Source of the DNA: Bacteroides neonati
Lineage (GTDB): Bacteria > Bacteroidota > Bacteroidia > Bacteroidales > Bacteroidaceae
Direction of reading: 5' to 3'
Length of the DNA stretch: 64,000 nt
NCBI RefSeq assembly: GCF_000499785.1
Contig: NZ_HG726023.1
Coordinates: 64,534 to 128,533 of the forward strand
Shown piece after piece: positions 45,179 through 53,432 of this stretch. Position 1 is the stretch's first letter, and each line of letters starts with the position of its first letter. The notes below the pieces were generated by a model. The model was not told where the DNA came from. It searched no databases and worked only from the letters and a program-made list of their open reading frames with translations. The translations under genes were made by a program, and so were the position numbers.

Positions 45179-45264
45179 AAAAAACTTGGCGGGCTTTTTC
45201 AAAAAGCCCGCGGGAAATTTAAAAAAGCTGGTGGCTTTTTACAAAAAGTTCTGCAGCTTTTTTT
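45179..45264. repeat. four 20-22 bp units rich in A/T runs with GC cores
   Basis: Units 45179-45200, 45201-45220, 45221-45242 and 45243-45264 each start with five or six A, carry a short GC core (for example CTTGGCGGGC, GCTGGTGGC, GTTCTGCAGC) and mostly end in a T run, so neighbouring units can pair as hairpins. It sits in a 1-kb gap between tRNA-Pro and the DGQHR gene. In one frame it reads as a lysine-rich 7-residue repeat, but that frame has no gene-like context. Confidence 0.7.
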
Positions 45265-45424
45265 AAAAGAACAAGGGGTATATGGTAACGTGCTATTTCT
45301 CTTGTACATTTCACTGTGTACTACGCGCTTTGTTTGAACGATGAAGGTAGAGTACTCTTCTTATTGCGGGCAAGTAATTTTGAATGGAGGCTTAGAACCT
45401 TGTAGTTCATAGCTGTATTAAAAC

Positions 45425-45460
45425 AAAAAAGAGTTACTTTATTCAAGTAACTCTTTTTTG
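45425..45460. terminator. terminator hairpin, probably the original tRNA-Phe terminator
   Basis: GAGTTACTT pairs with AAGTAACTC around TATTC, with A run before and T run after, so it works on both strands. On the minus strand it directly follows the tRNA-like 3' end at 45464-45477. Confidence 0.85.
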
Positions 45461-45463
45461 CAA

Positions 45464-45487
45464 AGTGGTGCCACCAGCAAGAGAACT
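45464..45487 (-). other. tRNA-Phe 3'-end remnant, candidate integration junction (att)
   Basis: Minus-strand CTGGTGGCACCACT (45464-45477) equals the 3' end of Bacteroidetes tRNA-Phe as I know it (T-stem CTGG, acceptor TGGCACC, discriminator A). The preceding bases AGTTCTCTTG only partly match the T-loop, and no D-arm or anticodon arm exists. A terminator lies 3' of it. This is what remains on the distal side when an element integrates into a tRNA 3' end. The rest of the gap, 45488-45783, shows nothing. Confidence 0.55.
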
Positions 45488-45783
45488 ATTCTCTTCTCTA
45501 TATTGATTATCACCGTTTTATCGTTTCTTCCATTCGGAAATCCACATGGTTTAGCACACGATTATTTCTCATCGTTTTACTCGCTATAAGAACGATCCTA
45601 TTTTCAAATATCTCATTGTTTGTATATCGCCTGGGATTCTCCTAAGAGAGTTACCACGCTGATATTTAAAATTTTATATTTTTTCGCTTCAAGCATATCC
45701 CATGAATTATCCCACTAATTTTCTATGTGCTTTTGCGGTAGTTTGCTCATGGAGAATACTGAGACAAAGATAATAACTTTATT

Positions 45784-47571
45784 TTATACAGCAAAATACG
45801 TATTGTATAGAGATTCACCCATTTTACGATATTGGCTGGATTTGAAGGATTTAAATTTAAAATCTTTAATTCCTTTAAGCTGTTTTCTATATGTATCAAC
45901 GGTTGTAACCTTGTTATTTTCTATTAGCAATCTTAAAAGGTTTAAAACTCCATTTATAAATGTCACTGTTAGTATTCCTTGGGAAATCTGAGAATTATAT
46001 GTTTGCCATTGATCGTGCGATAAGTTATCTTTCACAGCAATGAATAAATCTCTGATTTTTTCGATACTAAAATCAATATATTCATCCAGTAGTTGATACT
46101 CTTCGTTATTTCTTATTTTCAATTTCTGTTTGTCTTTATTTGACCATATAAAATATATACTATCTTTAGCCTTAATATCTTCAATTTTAATAAGCGGCTT
46201 TAAGGCATAGCTAACAATTGATGCTGTTTTTATTTTACCTTTCTCATACCAATATTGTTCAATAAGGTTACTTAGTGGTCCACTTTTGTTCAATCCTGCT
46301 AGAATTTTCTTTGCAATCGCAACTGACGAAAATGGACTTAGCATTAATTCTATTTCCTGTTTCAATTGAGAGCTAGCATTTGTTTGATTGGAGTTTATTT
46401 CCAAAAAAAGGTTAGCCTCAAAGTTTAATCTTTTTTGGATTGATTCACTACTCGGAAACAAAATACCTGTCACTAGCAAGTTCTGAATTTTTCTTTGTTC
46501 AGATATTAAAGTTTCATATTGATCTTCTCCCTCATGATATGCATATGTTCTATGTTGTCCATCAATAATACCTATGATGTTACATTCGTCACTGATTTCA
46601 ATTGCAGCGGGAGTTACCTCTATTGAATTTTCTCCAAAGAACTGCCCGTTTTCATTTAATCTTAATTCATTATTATCTTTGTCAAATAACTTGATTTTAT
46701 CAATGGCAATTGATGATATAATATTGTTGATAAAAACTCTGTTTTTATCTGCTAAATACTTTCTCATGCTATTAATCTTTTTAGGAACAAGCATTCGTTG
46801 ATAGTGTCCTACGTTTTCTACGTCTCGCCACCCGCTTTGTCGGAAAACATAAGCACGCTTGAGAAGAGACTCTGCATCAATATAGAATGATACAATTTTA
46901 TATCCTTCCTTGAATGAACTCTTTTCTTCTGGTAATATATGACCTAAAAAAGTATCGCTAGAATGACTGCATGAGGTTTTAATATTTTCTCCAAATTGTT
47001 TAATTGGTATTTTAAGAAAGTCTAAGAATTCATATTTGCTTGTTTTTTTGATAACTTTAGTCAAACTACTAAAATATTTAACTATGTGATAGTCAAAGAA
47101 GTGCACGTCTTCGACCAACTTTTTATGATCTTCCGAAATCGTTTGTTTTGAACAGTATAATATCTTGACTATAAGCTGATTTTTTGAATATTTTTTTTCA
47201 ATATAATCTTGATAGTAATTACGAAAACTGACAAGCTTTTCCTCTTTAAGAAGAAAATCAATAAATGATCTTTTATCTTGATTTATCTTATTGTAAAAGT
47301 AGTTTTTCTTTAGTAAATGATCCCCTGGTGAGCCAATTGTATATTCGACTATTAGAATAATATTTTCGCATACAAAAATATCATCCATCTCTGATTTACG
47401 ATTATCATATTCAAAGTGTTTGCCATCAATGTAAGCCAGTCTTGAAAAACCTATATTTTTTAATATATTAGATATTTCATTTCTTTGTGCTTTTTGCTCT
47501 TTAATTATTGCCAGTTCTTGTGGTGATAATTTTTTGGCACTTTTTTTCTTTGTGTTGTTTTTCTTTCTCAT
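45784..47571 (-). CDS. DGQHR-domain protein with nuclease-like N-terminus
   Basis: 595 residues. The DGQHR motif lies at residues 337-341 in the context IIGIIDGQHRTYAY, the hallmark of the DndB/DGQHR family linked to DNA phosphorothioation and other DNA-modification loci. The N-terminal region has EMDDIFVCENIILIVEYT (E61, D63, E76), which resembles the E-x-D...E-x-T/K core of PD-(D/E)XK nucleases; that is my reading and is not proved. A Lys-rich start (KKNNTKKKSAKK) may bind DNA. It begins six bases after the methyltransferase gene stop, so the two are one operon. AT-rich compared with the core genes. Confidence 0.75.
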   Translation of the reverse strand: MRKKNNTKKKSAKKLSPQELAIIKEQKAQRNEISNILKNIGFSRLAYIDGKHFEYDNRKSEMDDIFVCENIILIVEYTIGSPGDHLLKKNYFYNKINQDKRSFIDFLLKEEKLVSFRNYYQDYIEKKYSKNQLIVKILYCSKQTISEDHKKLVEDVHFFDYHIVKYFSSLTKVIKKTSKYEFLDFLKIPIKQFGENIKTSCSHSSDTFLGHILPEEKSSFKEGYKIVSFYIDAESLLKRAYVFRQSGWRDVENVGHYQRMLVPKKINSMRKYLADKNRVFINNIISSIAIDKIKLFDKDNNELRLNENGQFFGENSIEVTPAAIEISDECNIIGIIDGQHRTYAYHEGEDQYETLISEQRKIQNLLVTGILFPSSESIQKRLNFEANLFLEINSNQTNASSQLKQEIELMLSPFSSVAIAKKILAGLNKSGPLSNLIEQYWYEKGKIKTASIVSYALKPLIKIEDIKAKDSIYFIWSNKDKQKLKIRNNEEYQLLDEYIDFSIEKIRDLFIAVKDNLSHDQWQTYNSQISQGILTVTFINGVLNLLRLLIENNKVTTVDTYRKQLKGIKDFKFKSFKSSQYRKMGESLYNTYFAV

Positions 47572-47577
47572 AGTAAA

Positions 47578-48834
47578 TCAAAGATAATCTTTTTCATTAA
47601 TATCAACACATATTTTGCTTAATACACGAACCTTAGTGGATGACAAAGCTATATCTTTTACAAAAGAATGTGTGTTGGTTTGAGTATACCCATAGCAACC
47701 ATTAGTATCTAATTCTGCTATGTCTTGAAATATAAAACTTGGCTCAATGCCGAATTTTGATAATGGTGGTATTATTATATTTTTATTGATAATATTCAAA
47801 AATGTATCTTTGTCGTAATCTCCAACAAATTTATAAGTAACCTTTATTAGCTTATTGCTTAATTCGCTCTTTTGATCAATTTCAACAATTATTTTAAACT
47901 GTTTGAAAGATGTTGCATTTTGAATACTCGTTAATAAGACACGGGCAAATTTTAAAGCTCTCAATTCTAAAATAGTTTTCTCAAATTGATCCTGTGAGGG
48001 GCTATTGTTGAATTTTTCATACTCTAATCTACCTGTTTCAAATGTTCTTGTGATATAAGACTCAAACATCTCGATATACTTTTTATTAAGCTCGAAACCA
48101 ATATAGTTTCTTTTCATATATGCAGATTGAGAAAGAACTGTTCCACTTCCTGCAAACGGATCCAGTACTATGTCATTTTCATCAGTACTAATTTGGATCA
48201 TTGTTGCAACCATATCTTTGGGTAGTGGACAGAAATGTCTAATATATTTATCTCCCCATGAGCCTTGAATAGGGATAGGGAATTCCCAAATTTCATCAAG
48301 GGCTTTTCCTTTGGGGTTATACCTTTCTGGGTATTTAACCCACCATTGTTTTAAATTACTAGTATCGTAAACCCTTACTTTATCTTTATTTGATTTGTAT
48401 TTTGTAGCTTTAGTGAAAAAAAGAATATACTCAAATTTTCTTTGCATGAAACCATTGTTAGACCATGGTACTGTTTTATCCTTTTTCCATATAATTATAT
48501 CTTGTAGTAGCCATCCGACTTCCTTTATCTTATTAGACAAATCAAAGGGTAAGGTTACTACTTGACTATTTCTTTTAAATGTATCAATTATAATCCATAA
48601 GGATCCATCTTCTTCTGTTATTTTGTATATACTACCGAAAATAGATTTAAGATCTTCTAGATAATTTTCATAGGTCTGTCCATAACCTATTTGATTGTCT
48701 GAGTCGTAATCTTTCATGTCATAATATGGAGGCGAAGTTATAGTTGTTCTAACTTTTATCTCAGGAGAGATAAACTTTAGTATACTTCTAGCATCTTGGT
48801 TATGAACTATATTTGTATGATTTTTAGATTCCAT
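47578..48834 (-). CDS. DNA methyltransferase, N4-cytosine/N6-adenine type
   Basis: 418 residues. Motif IV reads TITSPPYYDMKDYD (TSPPY at 33-37), and the SAM motif I DPFAGSGTVLSQ is at 225-232. This order (IV before I) is the beta-class, and SPPY is usual for N4-cytosine enzymes. The catalytic region ends near residue 270; the remaining 150 residues are an extra domain of unknown kind. It modifies DNA at an unknown target. It is followed six bases later by the DGQHR gene, with a good promoter box at 48873-48880. No separate restriction gene is next to it. Confidence 0.9.
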   Translation of the reverse strand: MESKNHTNIVHNQDARSILKFISPEIKVRTTITSPPYYDMKDYDSDNQIGYGQTYENYLEDLKSIFGSIYKITEEDGSLWIIIDTFKRNSQVVTLPFDLSNKIKEVGWLLQDIIIWKKDKTVPWSNNGFMQRKFEYILFFTKATKYKSNKDKVRVYDTSNLKQWWVKYPERYNPKGKALDEIWEFPIPIQGSWGDKYIRHFCPLPKDMVATMIQISTDENDIVLDPFAGSGTVLSQSAYMKRNYIGFELNKKYIEMFESYITRTFETGRLEYEKFNNSPSQDQFEKTILELRALKFARVLLTSIQNATSFKQFKIIVEIDQKSELSNKLIKVTYKFVGDYDKDTFLNIINKNIIIPPLSKFGIEPSFIFQDIAELDTNGCYGYTQTNTHSFVKDIALSSTKVRVLSKICVDINEKDYL

Positions 48835-48872
48835 TTATATATTAGCTTACCTAAGTTTTCTTAAAACATTTG

Positions 48873-48880
48873 CAAAAATA
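48873..48880 (-). promoter_or_regulatory. -7 box for the methyltransferase-DGQHR operon
   Basis: Minus-strand TATTTTTG, 38 bases before the methyltransferase ATG. Confidence 0.45.
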
Positions 48881-49007
48881 CATTTTTTGTTTTACAATAA
48901 CGAATCAAGAGGTAAATAATATGCTGATTATCACAGACCAGCTTCACAGTCGATTTTCTTTTAGGCTTGTTGCTAAAAAAGATGATAGTAATAAAATCTA
49001 TTCAGCT

Positions 49008-49952
49008 TTACAGCTTATGTTTCCTATTTTTTTTCTTTCTTATAGAATTTGAAGTATGTTTTTCTGGAGGTTGTGAACTCATTGTATCGCAATCAATTAT
49101 TGAAAATAAGTTTGATACATTGCTAGATGTATTGCTTCTTTGTTTGATGATATTGTTACTACCTGTATTGAAAACCTTTTTATGTGCTTCCTTGTTTTCA
49201 ATATCAAGAGAATACAAATATTCTTGATTACTATCCTGATTGATTTCTAGTTTTCTTTCATTGGATTGAAGTTCTTGACCTTGTAAATTGAGCCTTTCAA
49301 ATATAGTGCCGTTCTTCATAGTGTTGAAATAATCAAATGATTCTACTAGTTGGCGGTCATAATCAAACAGTTTATCAAAGCCCTGTTCCGCTTGTTGGAA
49401 TAGGTTCACACGGTCAAAACCTCCTGTTACTGTTCCTTTCTTGGTATTCTTATGATTGGTAAGCGGTGATAGCTTCTTTTTATTCGCTTGGTCTTTTCGG
49501 CTCACAATCAAATGGCAGTGCATATTCAGTTCATTATCTGAACGGCTACGATCGAAATGAATCTTGGCATAGAACTTTATATCCGAAGCAGATAGTTCTT
49601 TGTTAAAGTTCTTAGCATATTCAGGGATGAACACCTCTCGAATATACCGCTTCATCGCTTCGGCTTTCTCCTGTTCTGTATTGCCCATGGCTCGAAGTTC
49701 ATTTTCCGATGGGCTGACATGGATAGCAAAAAACTTAGCATCCGTTTTTAGTAATTGCCCGATATTACAGTCTATATCCTTAATAACTTTTGATTTGTAG
49801 ATATTATCATCCGTCAGGTTGAAAAAGCCATTAGTATAAACTCCTTTCTCCATCCGCTTCAAATCCTCATGTTCTAAATAATTAGCTAGCTGTCGGCTAC
49901 TGCCAGCATTATTATATGTTCCGTTGGATGATGGGGCAAAGTCTATGTGCAT
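49008..49952 (-). CDS. DUF5712 family relaxase/mobilization protein
   Basis: 314 residues. The N-terminal 240 are well conserved with Bacteroides mobilizable elements (AGSSRQLANYLEHEDL, NIGQLLKTDAKFFAIHVSP) and contain the two-His relaxase motif NELNMHCHLIVSRKD. This would nick at oriT and attach to DNA, starting transfer. The C-terminal 60 residues are Asn/Ser/Lys rich. It follows the BfmA/BtgA gene by four bases on the same strand, as usual. Transfer machinery is absent, so it depends on a helper element. Confidence 0.85.
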   Translation of the reverse strand: MHIDFAPSSNGTYNNAGSSRQLANYLEHEDLKRMEKGVYTNGFFNLTDDNIYKSKVIKDIDCNIGQLLKTDAKFFAIHVSPSENELRAMGNTEQEKAEAMKRYIREVFIPEYAKNFNKELSASDIKFYAKIHFDRSRSDNELNMHCHLIVSRKDQANKKKLSPLTNHKNTKKGTVTGGFDRVNLFQQAEQGFDKLFDYDRQLVESFDYFNTMKNGTIFERLNLQGQELQSNERKLEINQDSNQEYLYSLDIENKEAHKKVFNTGSNNIIKQRSNTSSNVSNLFSIIDCDTMSSQPPEKHTSNSIRKKKNRKHKL

Positions 49953-49956
49953 GGGA

Positions 49957-50541
49957 TTATATATTTATCAAGTTGCTGATTTCGGTTTTCAGATTCTCTT
50001 TCCTTTTGCTATCCATCACTCCACAAGCAGAAAGTTCCGAATAGAGTTGTATCAGGTGAAGCAACTTTTTATAATCCCGTTGATGTATCTGGTAAAGTGC
50101 ATTAATCTGTTTGGATTGGTTGTTTATCACATCGGCATGATTACAAAACTGTTCACTTAACTTTTTGAGTACGGCTGTTTGTCTCTCTTGGCTGGCTCCC
50201 AGTTGAGAGAGAATAAGAGTTTCTAAAGTTTTACCGATAGCATCGAAGCGTAAAGCGATAGAATTTGTAGCCCGTATCATCGGATTCAGTTGTTCTTCCT
50301 CATAGTGACGGATAAAGCGGATAATATCATCCTGTCTCTTATTTATTTTCGCCAGTTCCGATTTTACCGATTCAGGGGCTTCGGATGGGTTGATATGTGC
50401 CCTGTCTATATATCCGAACGCCAGTTTTACAACTTCACTCTTTTTCAGTGAATAGCGTTTGCATATCTTCTCTACCAAAGCTGCCGTTTCCTTGTCAATG
50501 GAAATGGTAGTGAATATCGTTTTTCGATTGCTGTTTGGCAT
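49957..50541 (-). CDS. BfmA/BtgA family mobilization protein
   Basis: 194 residues. It starts with a ribbon-helix-helix-like segment (TTISIDKETAALVEKICKRYSLKKSEVVKLA) and continues as a charged coiled coil. This matches the BfmA/BtgA accessory mobilization proteins of Bacteroides transposons, which bind oriT and recruit the relaxase. Immediately upstream (50628-50711) are four hairpins that may form the oriT. It precedes the relaxase gene by four bases. Confidence 0.85.
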   Translation of the reverse strand: MPNSNRKTIFTTISIDKETAALVEKICKRYSLKKSEVVKLAFGYIDRAHINPSEAPESVKSELAKINKRQDDIIRFIRHYEEEQLNPMIRATNSIALRFDAIGKTLETLILSQLGASQERQTAVLKKLSEQFCNHADVINNQSKQINALYQIHQRDYKKLLHLIQLYSELSACGVMDSKRKENLKTEISNLINI

Positions 50542-50627
50542 AGTAATTACTTTTTTATAGAAATATGAATAGATAAATGCCTGATAATAAGTATTAAAAA
50601 GGAAATGCTTATTACAGGTGTCATTAC

Positions 50628-50711
50628 AGCGTGTTCTTGTAACACGCTAAAGCCGAAGGCTTTGCCCCGCAGGGCAAGAGGGAAGAACAGGACTTGTCCA
50701 GTTCCCTCTTG
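50628..50711. other. four consecutive hairpins, candidate oriT/regulatory region
   Basis: Hairpin 1: AGCGTGTT (50628-50635) with AACACGCT (50641-50648). Hairpin 2: AAAGCC with GGCTTT (50649-50663). Hairpin 3: GCCC with GGGC (50664-50675). Hairpin 4: CAAGAGGGAA (50675-50684) with TTCCCTCTTG (50702-50711), with an inner GGAC/GTCC. They fill the gap between the mobilization gene start and the upstream HTH gene. Confidence 0.65.
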
Positions 50712-50825
50712 CTCGATTTAGCGAAACAAGCTGATCCGATAGGTGAAGCAGTTTCTGCTTAATCGTGGTGGCAGCACAGAAAAGTAATCTATACACATAC
50801 TTCTTTCTCTTGCTGCTTTTTACTG

Positions 50826-51158
50826 TCAGGATTGATTCGTAAACTGATTATCCTTTTCAAACCTTTTGTAAGTTTGATAGTCAGCCTTCTCTTGAACAAA
50901 TGCCCGAATGTCAGATGATCGATAGTAAGTTTTATGACCTATCATGAAATAGGGGAGCTTGCCATTTGTCCGATAGCGTTGTAGCGTTCGGTAGGATACT
51001 TTTAGTAGAAACGCTAAATCCTGATTGTCGAGTAATTTTTCGTTTTTGTCTAATACATTATTGGTATTGACTAGGGATCTCAAGTCTTGCCCGATTTCGG
51101 AGAGCTTTTTCGATAGCTTCTCCATCCATTTATCGAAGTTTTCATTGTCTATATACAT
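50826..51158 (-). CDS. small HTH (excisionase/MerR-like) protein
   Basis: 110 residues with an N-terminal coiled-coil region and a C-terminal helix-turn-helix: LLDNQDLAFLLKVSYRTLQRY, then RTNGKLPYFMIGHKTYYRSS, the pattern of excisionase-type HTH_17 proteins. It is related to three other small proteins in the same element (57788-58102, 58457-58753, 58754-59062). Likely role: DNA binding for excision or control of mobilization. The target is unknown. Confidence 0.78.
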   Translation of the reverse strand: MYIDNENFDKWMEKLSKKLSEIGQDLRSLVNTNNVLDKNEKLLDNQDLAFLLKVSYRTLQRYRTNGKLPYFMIGHKTYYRSSDIRAFVQEKADYQTYKRFEKDNQFTNQS

Positions 51159-51304
51159 TTTGCTTCATTTTAAGTTGAACATTATTGTTTTCAATCGATT
51201 GATGAAGCAAAGTTCAGCAGAATAGAGAAATAAACATAGAGGAGTCTGGTATTGACCCCTCTATGTGTTAAGTGTAAATGACTATTTATAAGATAATTGT
51301 AGAA

Positions 51305-51727
51305 TCATCTTTTTTCATCTTTGCTTTTCTGAATATCAGACTTACGTTTTTTGTACTCTTTAATAAGAGCAGTCTTTAATGCATCCAGTGTTTTAGTTAG
51401 ATTATAAGGCTTACGTTTAAAAAGCTCTCCCTGCCTATCATAGATACTATTAAAACTAAATCCGAAAGTCTGTTCAAACACTTCGGAAAAAGCAATAGTT
51501 GTAGGAGCTTTACCTGTCTTGTCGGTTATTCCTCCTAATAACATAAGTGCTGAAAGAAGTTCGGTCATGCCCATAATACCAAGATTCTGAAACCTAGGTA
51601 TAATTGATAAAGAAGATTGGTGAGGTTGGGAAAGTGGCAATGAGAATAACTCTGGAGAATGTATTTTCAATTTTATTAATTCCAATTCTGTATCAATTGC
51701 GGTTAATGCTTTATGTATAAAGAGCAT
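51305..51727 (-). CDS. hypothetical protein, weakly RteC-like
   Basis: 140 residues. The N-terminal 30 residues are helical (HKALTAIDTELELIKLKIHS); the C-terminal half reads MTELLSALMLLGGITDKTG, then FEQTFGFSFNSIYDRQGELF and a basic tail. This half resembles in spacing the C-terminal domain of RteC, a regulator of Bacteroides conjugative elements, but only weakly. It overlaps the preceding small ORF (51711-51962) by 17 bases. Regulator or unrelated; low certainty. Confidence 0.45.
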   Translation of the reverse strand: MLFIHKALTAIDTELELIKLKIHSPELFSLPLSQPHQSSLSIIPRFQNLGIMGMTELLSALMLLGGITDKTGKAPTTIAFSEVFEQTFGFSFNSIYDRQGELFKRKPYNLTKTLDALKTALIKEYKKRKSDIQKSKDEKR

Positions 51728-51962
51728 TTTGAGCGTGTTTTTTTTCCCGCTTGTATTGATATGATTCTTTTATGAATATACATTCAATGCGAATAAAATT
51801 AAGTACCCGAAAAGAAGAAGAGAAATCTTTGGAATTACCAGTTGCTACAATATACTTAATAAAATCTTCATAAGCATCTTGTATTTCCGCGTTAATTGCT
51901 GTAAGAGAAGTTTTGGATAATAATATAAAAAACTTCATTTTTAATAAATCATTCATAGGCAT
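51711..51962 (-). CDS. hypothetical protein
   Basis: 83 residues, helical, with no recognisable motif: MKFFILLSKTSLTAINAEIQ then DAYEDFIKYIVATGNSKDF. It overlaps the next frame by 17 bases, which would be normal for coupled genes. It could also be the N-terminal half of a single split gene with 51305-51727. Function unknown. Confidence 0.4.
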   Translation of the reverse strand: MPMNDLLKMKFFILLSKTSLTAINAEIQDAYEDFIKYIVATGNSKDFSSSFRVLNFIRIECIFIKESYQYKREKKHAQNALYT

Positions 51963-52117
51963 AAATTTAGATGGTAAATAATTAATTCATATAATCTTGA
52001 ATTTTTTATCTATTTATTTACACCTTTTCCCACAGATGCATTGCATAGAAAAGCATCCATATTGTGACATGGATACATCCCTTTTTTCATCTTTCTAAAA
52101 TTGCGTTGCTATATTAT

Positions 52118-53374
52118 CTATGAAGTCTTACGCCGTAAGTTTAACTTGTTGTAGACAAATTCAATTTGATTAAGTGCCTGATCAATATTCTCTTTTGTAT
52201 GCATGGCTGTAAGGCTTAATCGTATTCTAGATTGTTTTCTGGGCACAGCTGGATAGGAAATCGGATTAACGTACACACCATTCTCTAGTAATATTTTAGC
52301 AGCTTCATTTACTTTATATTCATCTCGAATCATAAGAGGAAATATCGCTGATTGAGAAATACCGTAGTCTATATGTAAAGTATTCAGGCTCTCTCTGAAA
52401 TATTGGATGTTTTTAAGTAGCCTTTCTCGAATATCAGGTTCTTCATCAATAATCTCGATTGCTTTGATAGTGGATGCGGCAACTTGTGGTGTCGCTGCTG
52501 CCGAGAAAATATTATGTCTTGAATAATAGCGAAGTAGGGTTATAACCTCCTTTCGGGCAATTGTATAGCCTCCTACATTCCCAAAGGCTTTACTGAATGT
52601 ACCGGTTATTATATCAACCTTATTTAGCAGTCCAAAATCTTCGATTACTCCTCGACCTGTTTTTCCTAAGACACCGATGCCATGTGCATCGTCTATCATC
52701 AAATAAGCCCCGTATTCTTTGCAAACTTCGTAAATCTTGTCAATGTATGCAATGTCACCGTCTTGTGAATAGACACCGTCAATGACAACCAAGCGATTTT
52801 TAAAATCCATTGATGCACGTAATGCACGCAGCAAAGATTCAATATTGTTATGTAGAAATATTTTCCGATTTGTGCAATGGCACCCATCCATAACACTCGC
52901 ATGGGTAAACATATCCAATATGGCAACATCATCCTCCCCTAATAATGCACAGATTGTGCTGCAATTAGCCGCATAGCCCGAAGTATAGCTGATGGCATAC
53001 TCATTATTTAGGAAATGGGCTATCTTTTTTTCAAGGGCTTCGTGTAAATAATGATGTCCTCCAATAAGAGGGGAAGCACCAGCACCACATCCAAATTGTC
53101 TGATTGCATCAATACCCGCTTCAATCACTTTGTTGTGATGTGATAATCCCAAATAGTCATTTGAAACAAAACTAATGACATTTTCCTTTTTTTGCGAATA
53201 TGGATTTTGGATTTCCATTTCTGCTCTAGATCCGGAACATGTTATGATACGATAGGGTAAATGGCATATGTTATGGCGATAGACAATGTAGTTATCTATC
53301 GTTTTGGCTCGTTCTAAAAGAGGCTCTCCTTTATACTCAAAGTCCTTAAGTGTTTTTCCATCAAATTCAGTCAT
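52118..53374 (-). CDS. alpha-oxoamine synthase family PLP enzyme
   Basis: 418 residues of the class that joins an amino acid with an acyl-CoA or acyl-ACP, releasing CO2 (BioF, KBL, serine palmitoyltransferase, CqsA). Landmarks are SNDYLGLSHHNKVIEAG, the conserved DDAHGIGVLGKTGRG, and GTFSKAFGNVGGY with the PLP Lys. Substrates cannot be read from sequence. It is not the usual Bacteroides SPT, whose sequence differs. It lies beside a Crp/Fnr regulator gene and has an operator-like palindrome over its promoter. Cargo of a mobile element; the product could be a lipid or signal. Confidence 0.83.
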   Translation of the reverse strand: MTEFDGKTLKDFEYKGEPLLERAKTIDNYIVYRHNICHLPYRIITCSGSRAEMEIQNPYSQKKENVISFVSNDYLGLSHHNKVIEAGIDAIRQFGCGAGASPLIGGHHYLHEALEKKIAHFLNNEYAISYTSGYAANCSTICALLGEDDVAILDMFTHASVMDGCHCTNRKIFLHNNIESLLRALRASMDFKNRLVVIDGVYSQDGDIAYIDKIYEVCKEYGAYLMIDDAHGIGVLGKTGRGVIEDFGLLNKVDIITGTFSKAFGNVGGYTIARKEVITLLRYYSRHNIFSAAATPQVAASTIKAIEIIDEEPDIRERLLKNIQYFRESLNTLHIDYGISQSAIFPLMIRDEYKVNEAAKILLENGVYVNPISYPAVPRKQSRIRLSLTAMHTKENIDQALNQIEFVYNKLNLRRKTS

Positions 53375-53391
53375 AGTGTTTTTATATATGG

Positions 53392-53422
53392 CAAAATTAT
53401 CAGTTTATCCAACCTAAGTCAA
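53392..53422 (-). promoter_or_regulatory. promoter of the oxoamine synthase gene
   Basis: Minus-strand TTGA (53419-53422), 19-base spacer, TAATTTTG (53392-53399); start codon 18 bases on. Confidence 0.55.
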
Positions 53423-53432
53423 TGAACCTTAG
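53414..53432. promoter_or_regulatory. CTAAG-N9-CTTAG palindrome, candidate operator
   Basis: Perfect 5-base arms around a 9-base spacer, covering the -33 element of the oxoamine synthase promoter and ending one base before the stop of the Crp/Fnr gene. Size and place suit a dimeric regulator site. Confidence 0.45.

Noticed and set aside
45008..45337. 109-residue open frame with 7-residue Lys-rich repeat across the third array
   Set aside because: The repeat comes from the DNA array; the first half is hydrophobic without a signal pattern, there is no promoter or ribosome site, and the unit lengths vary between 20 and 22, which would break a coding repeat.
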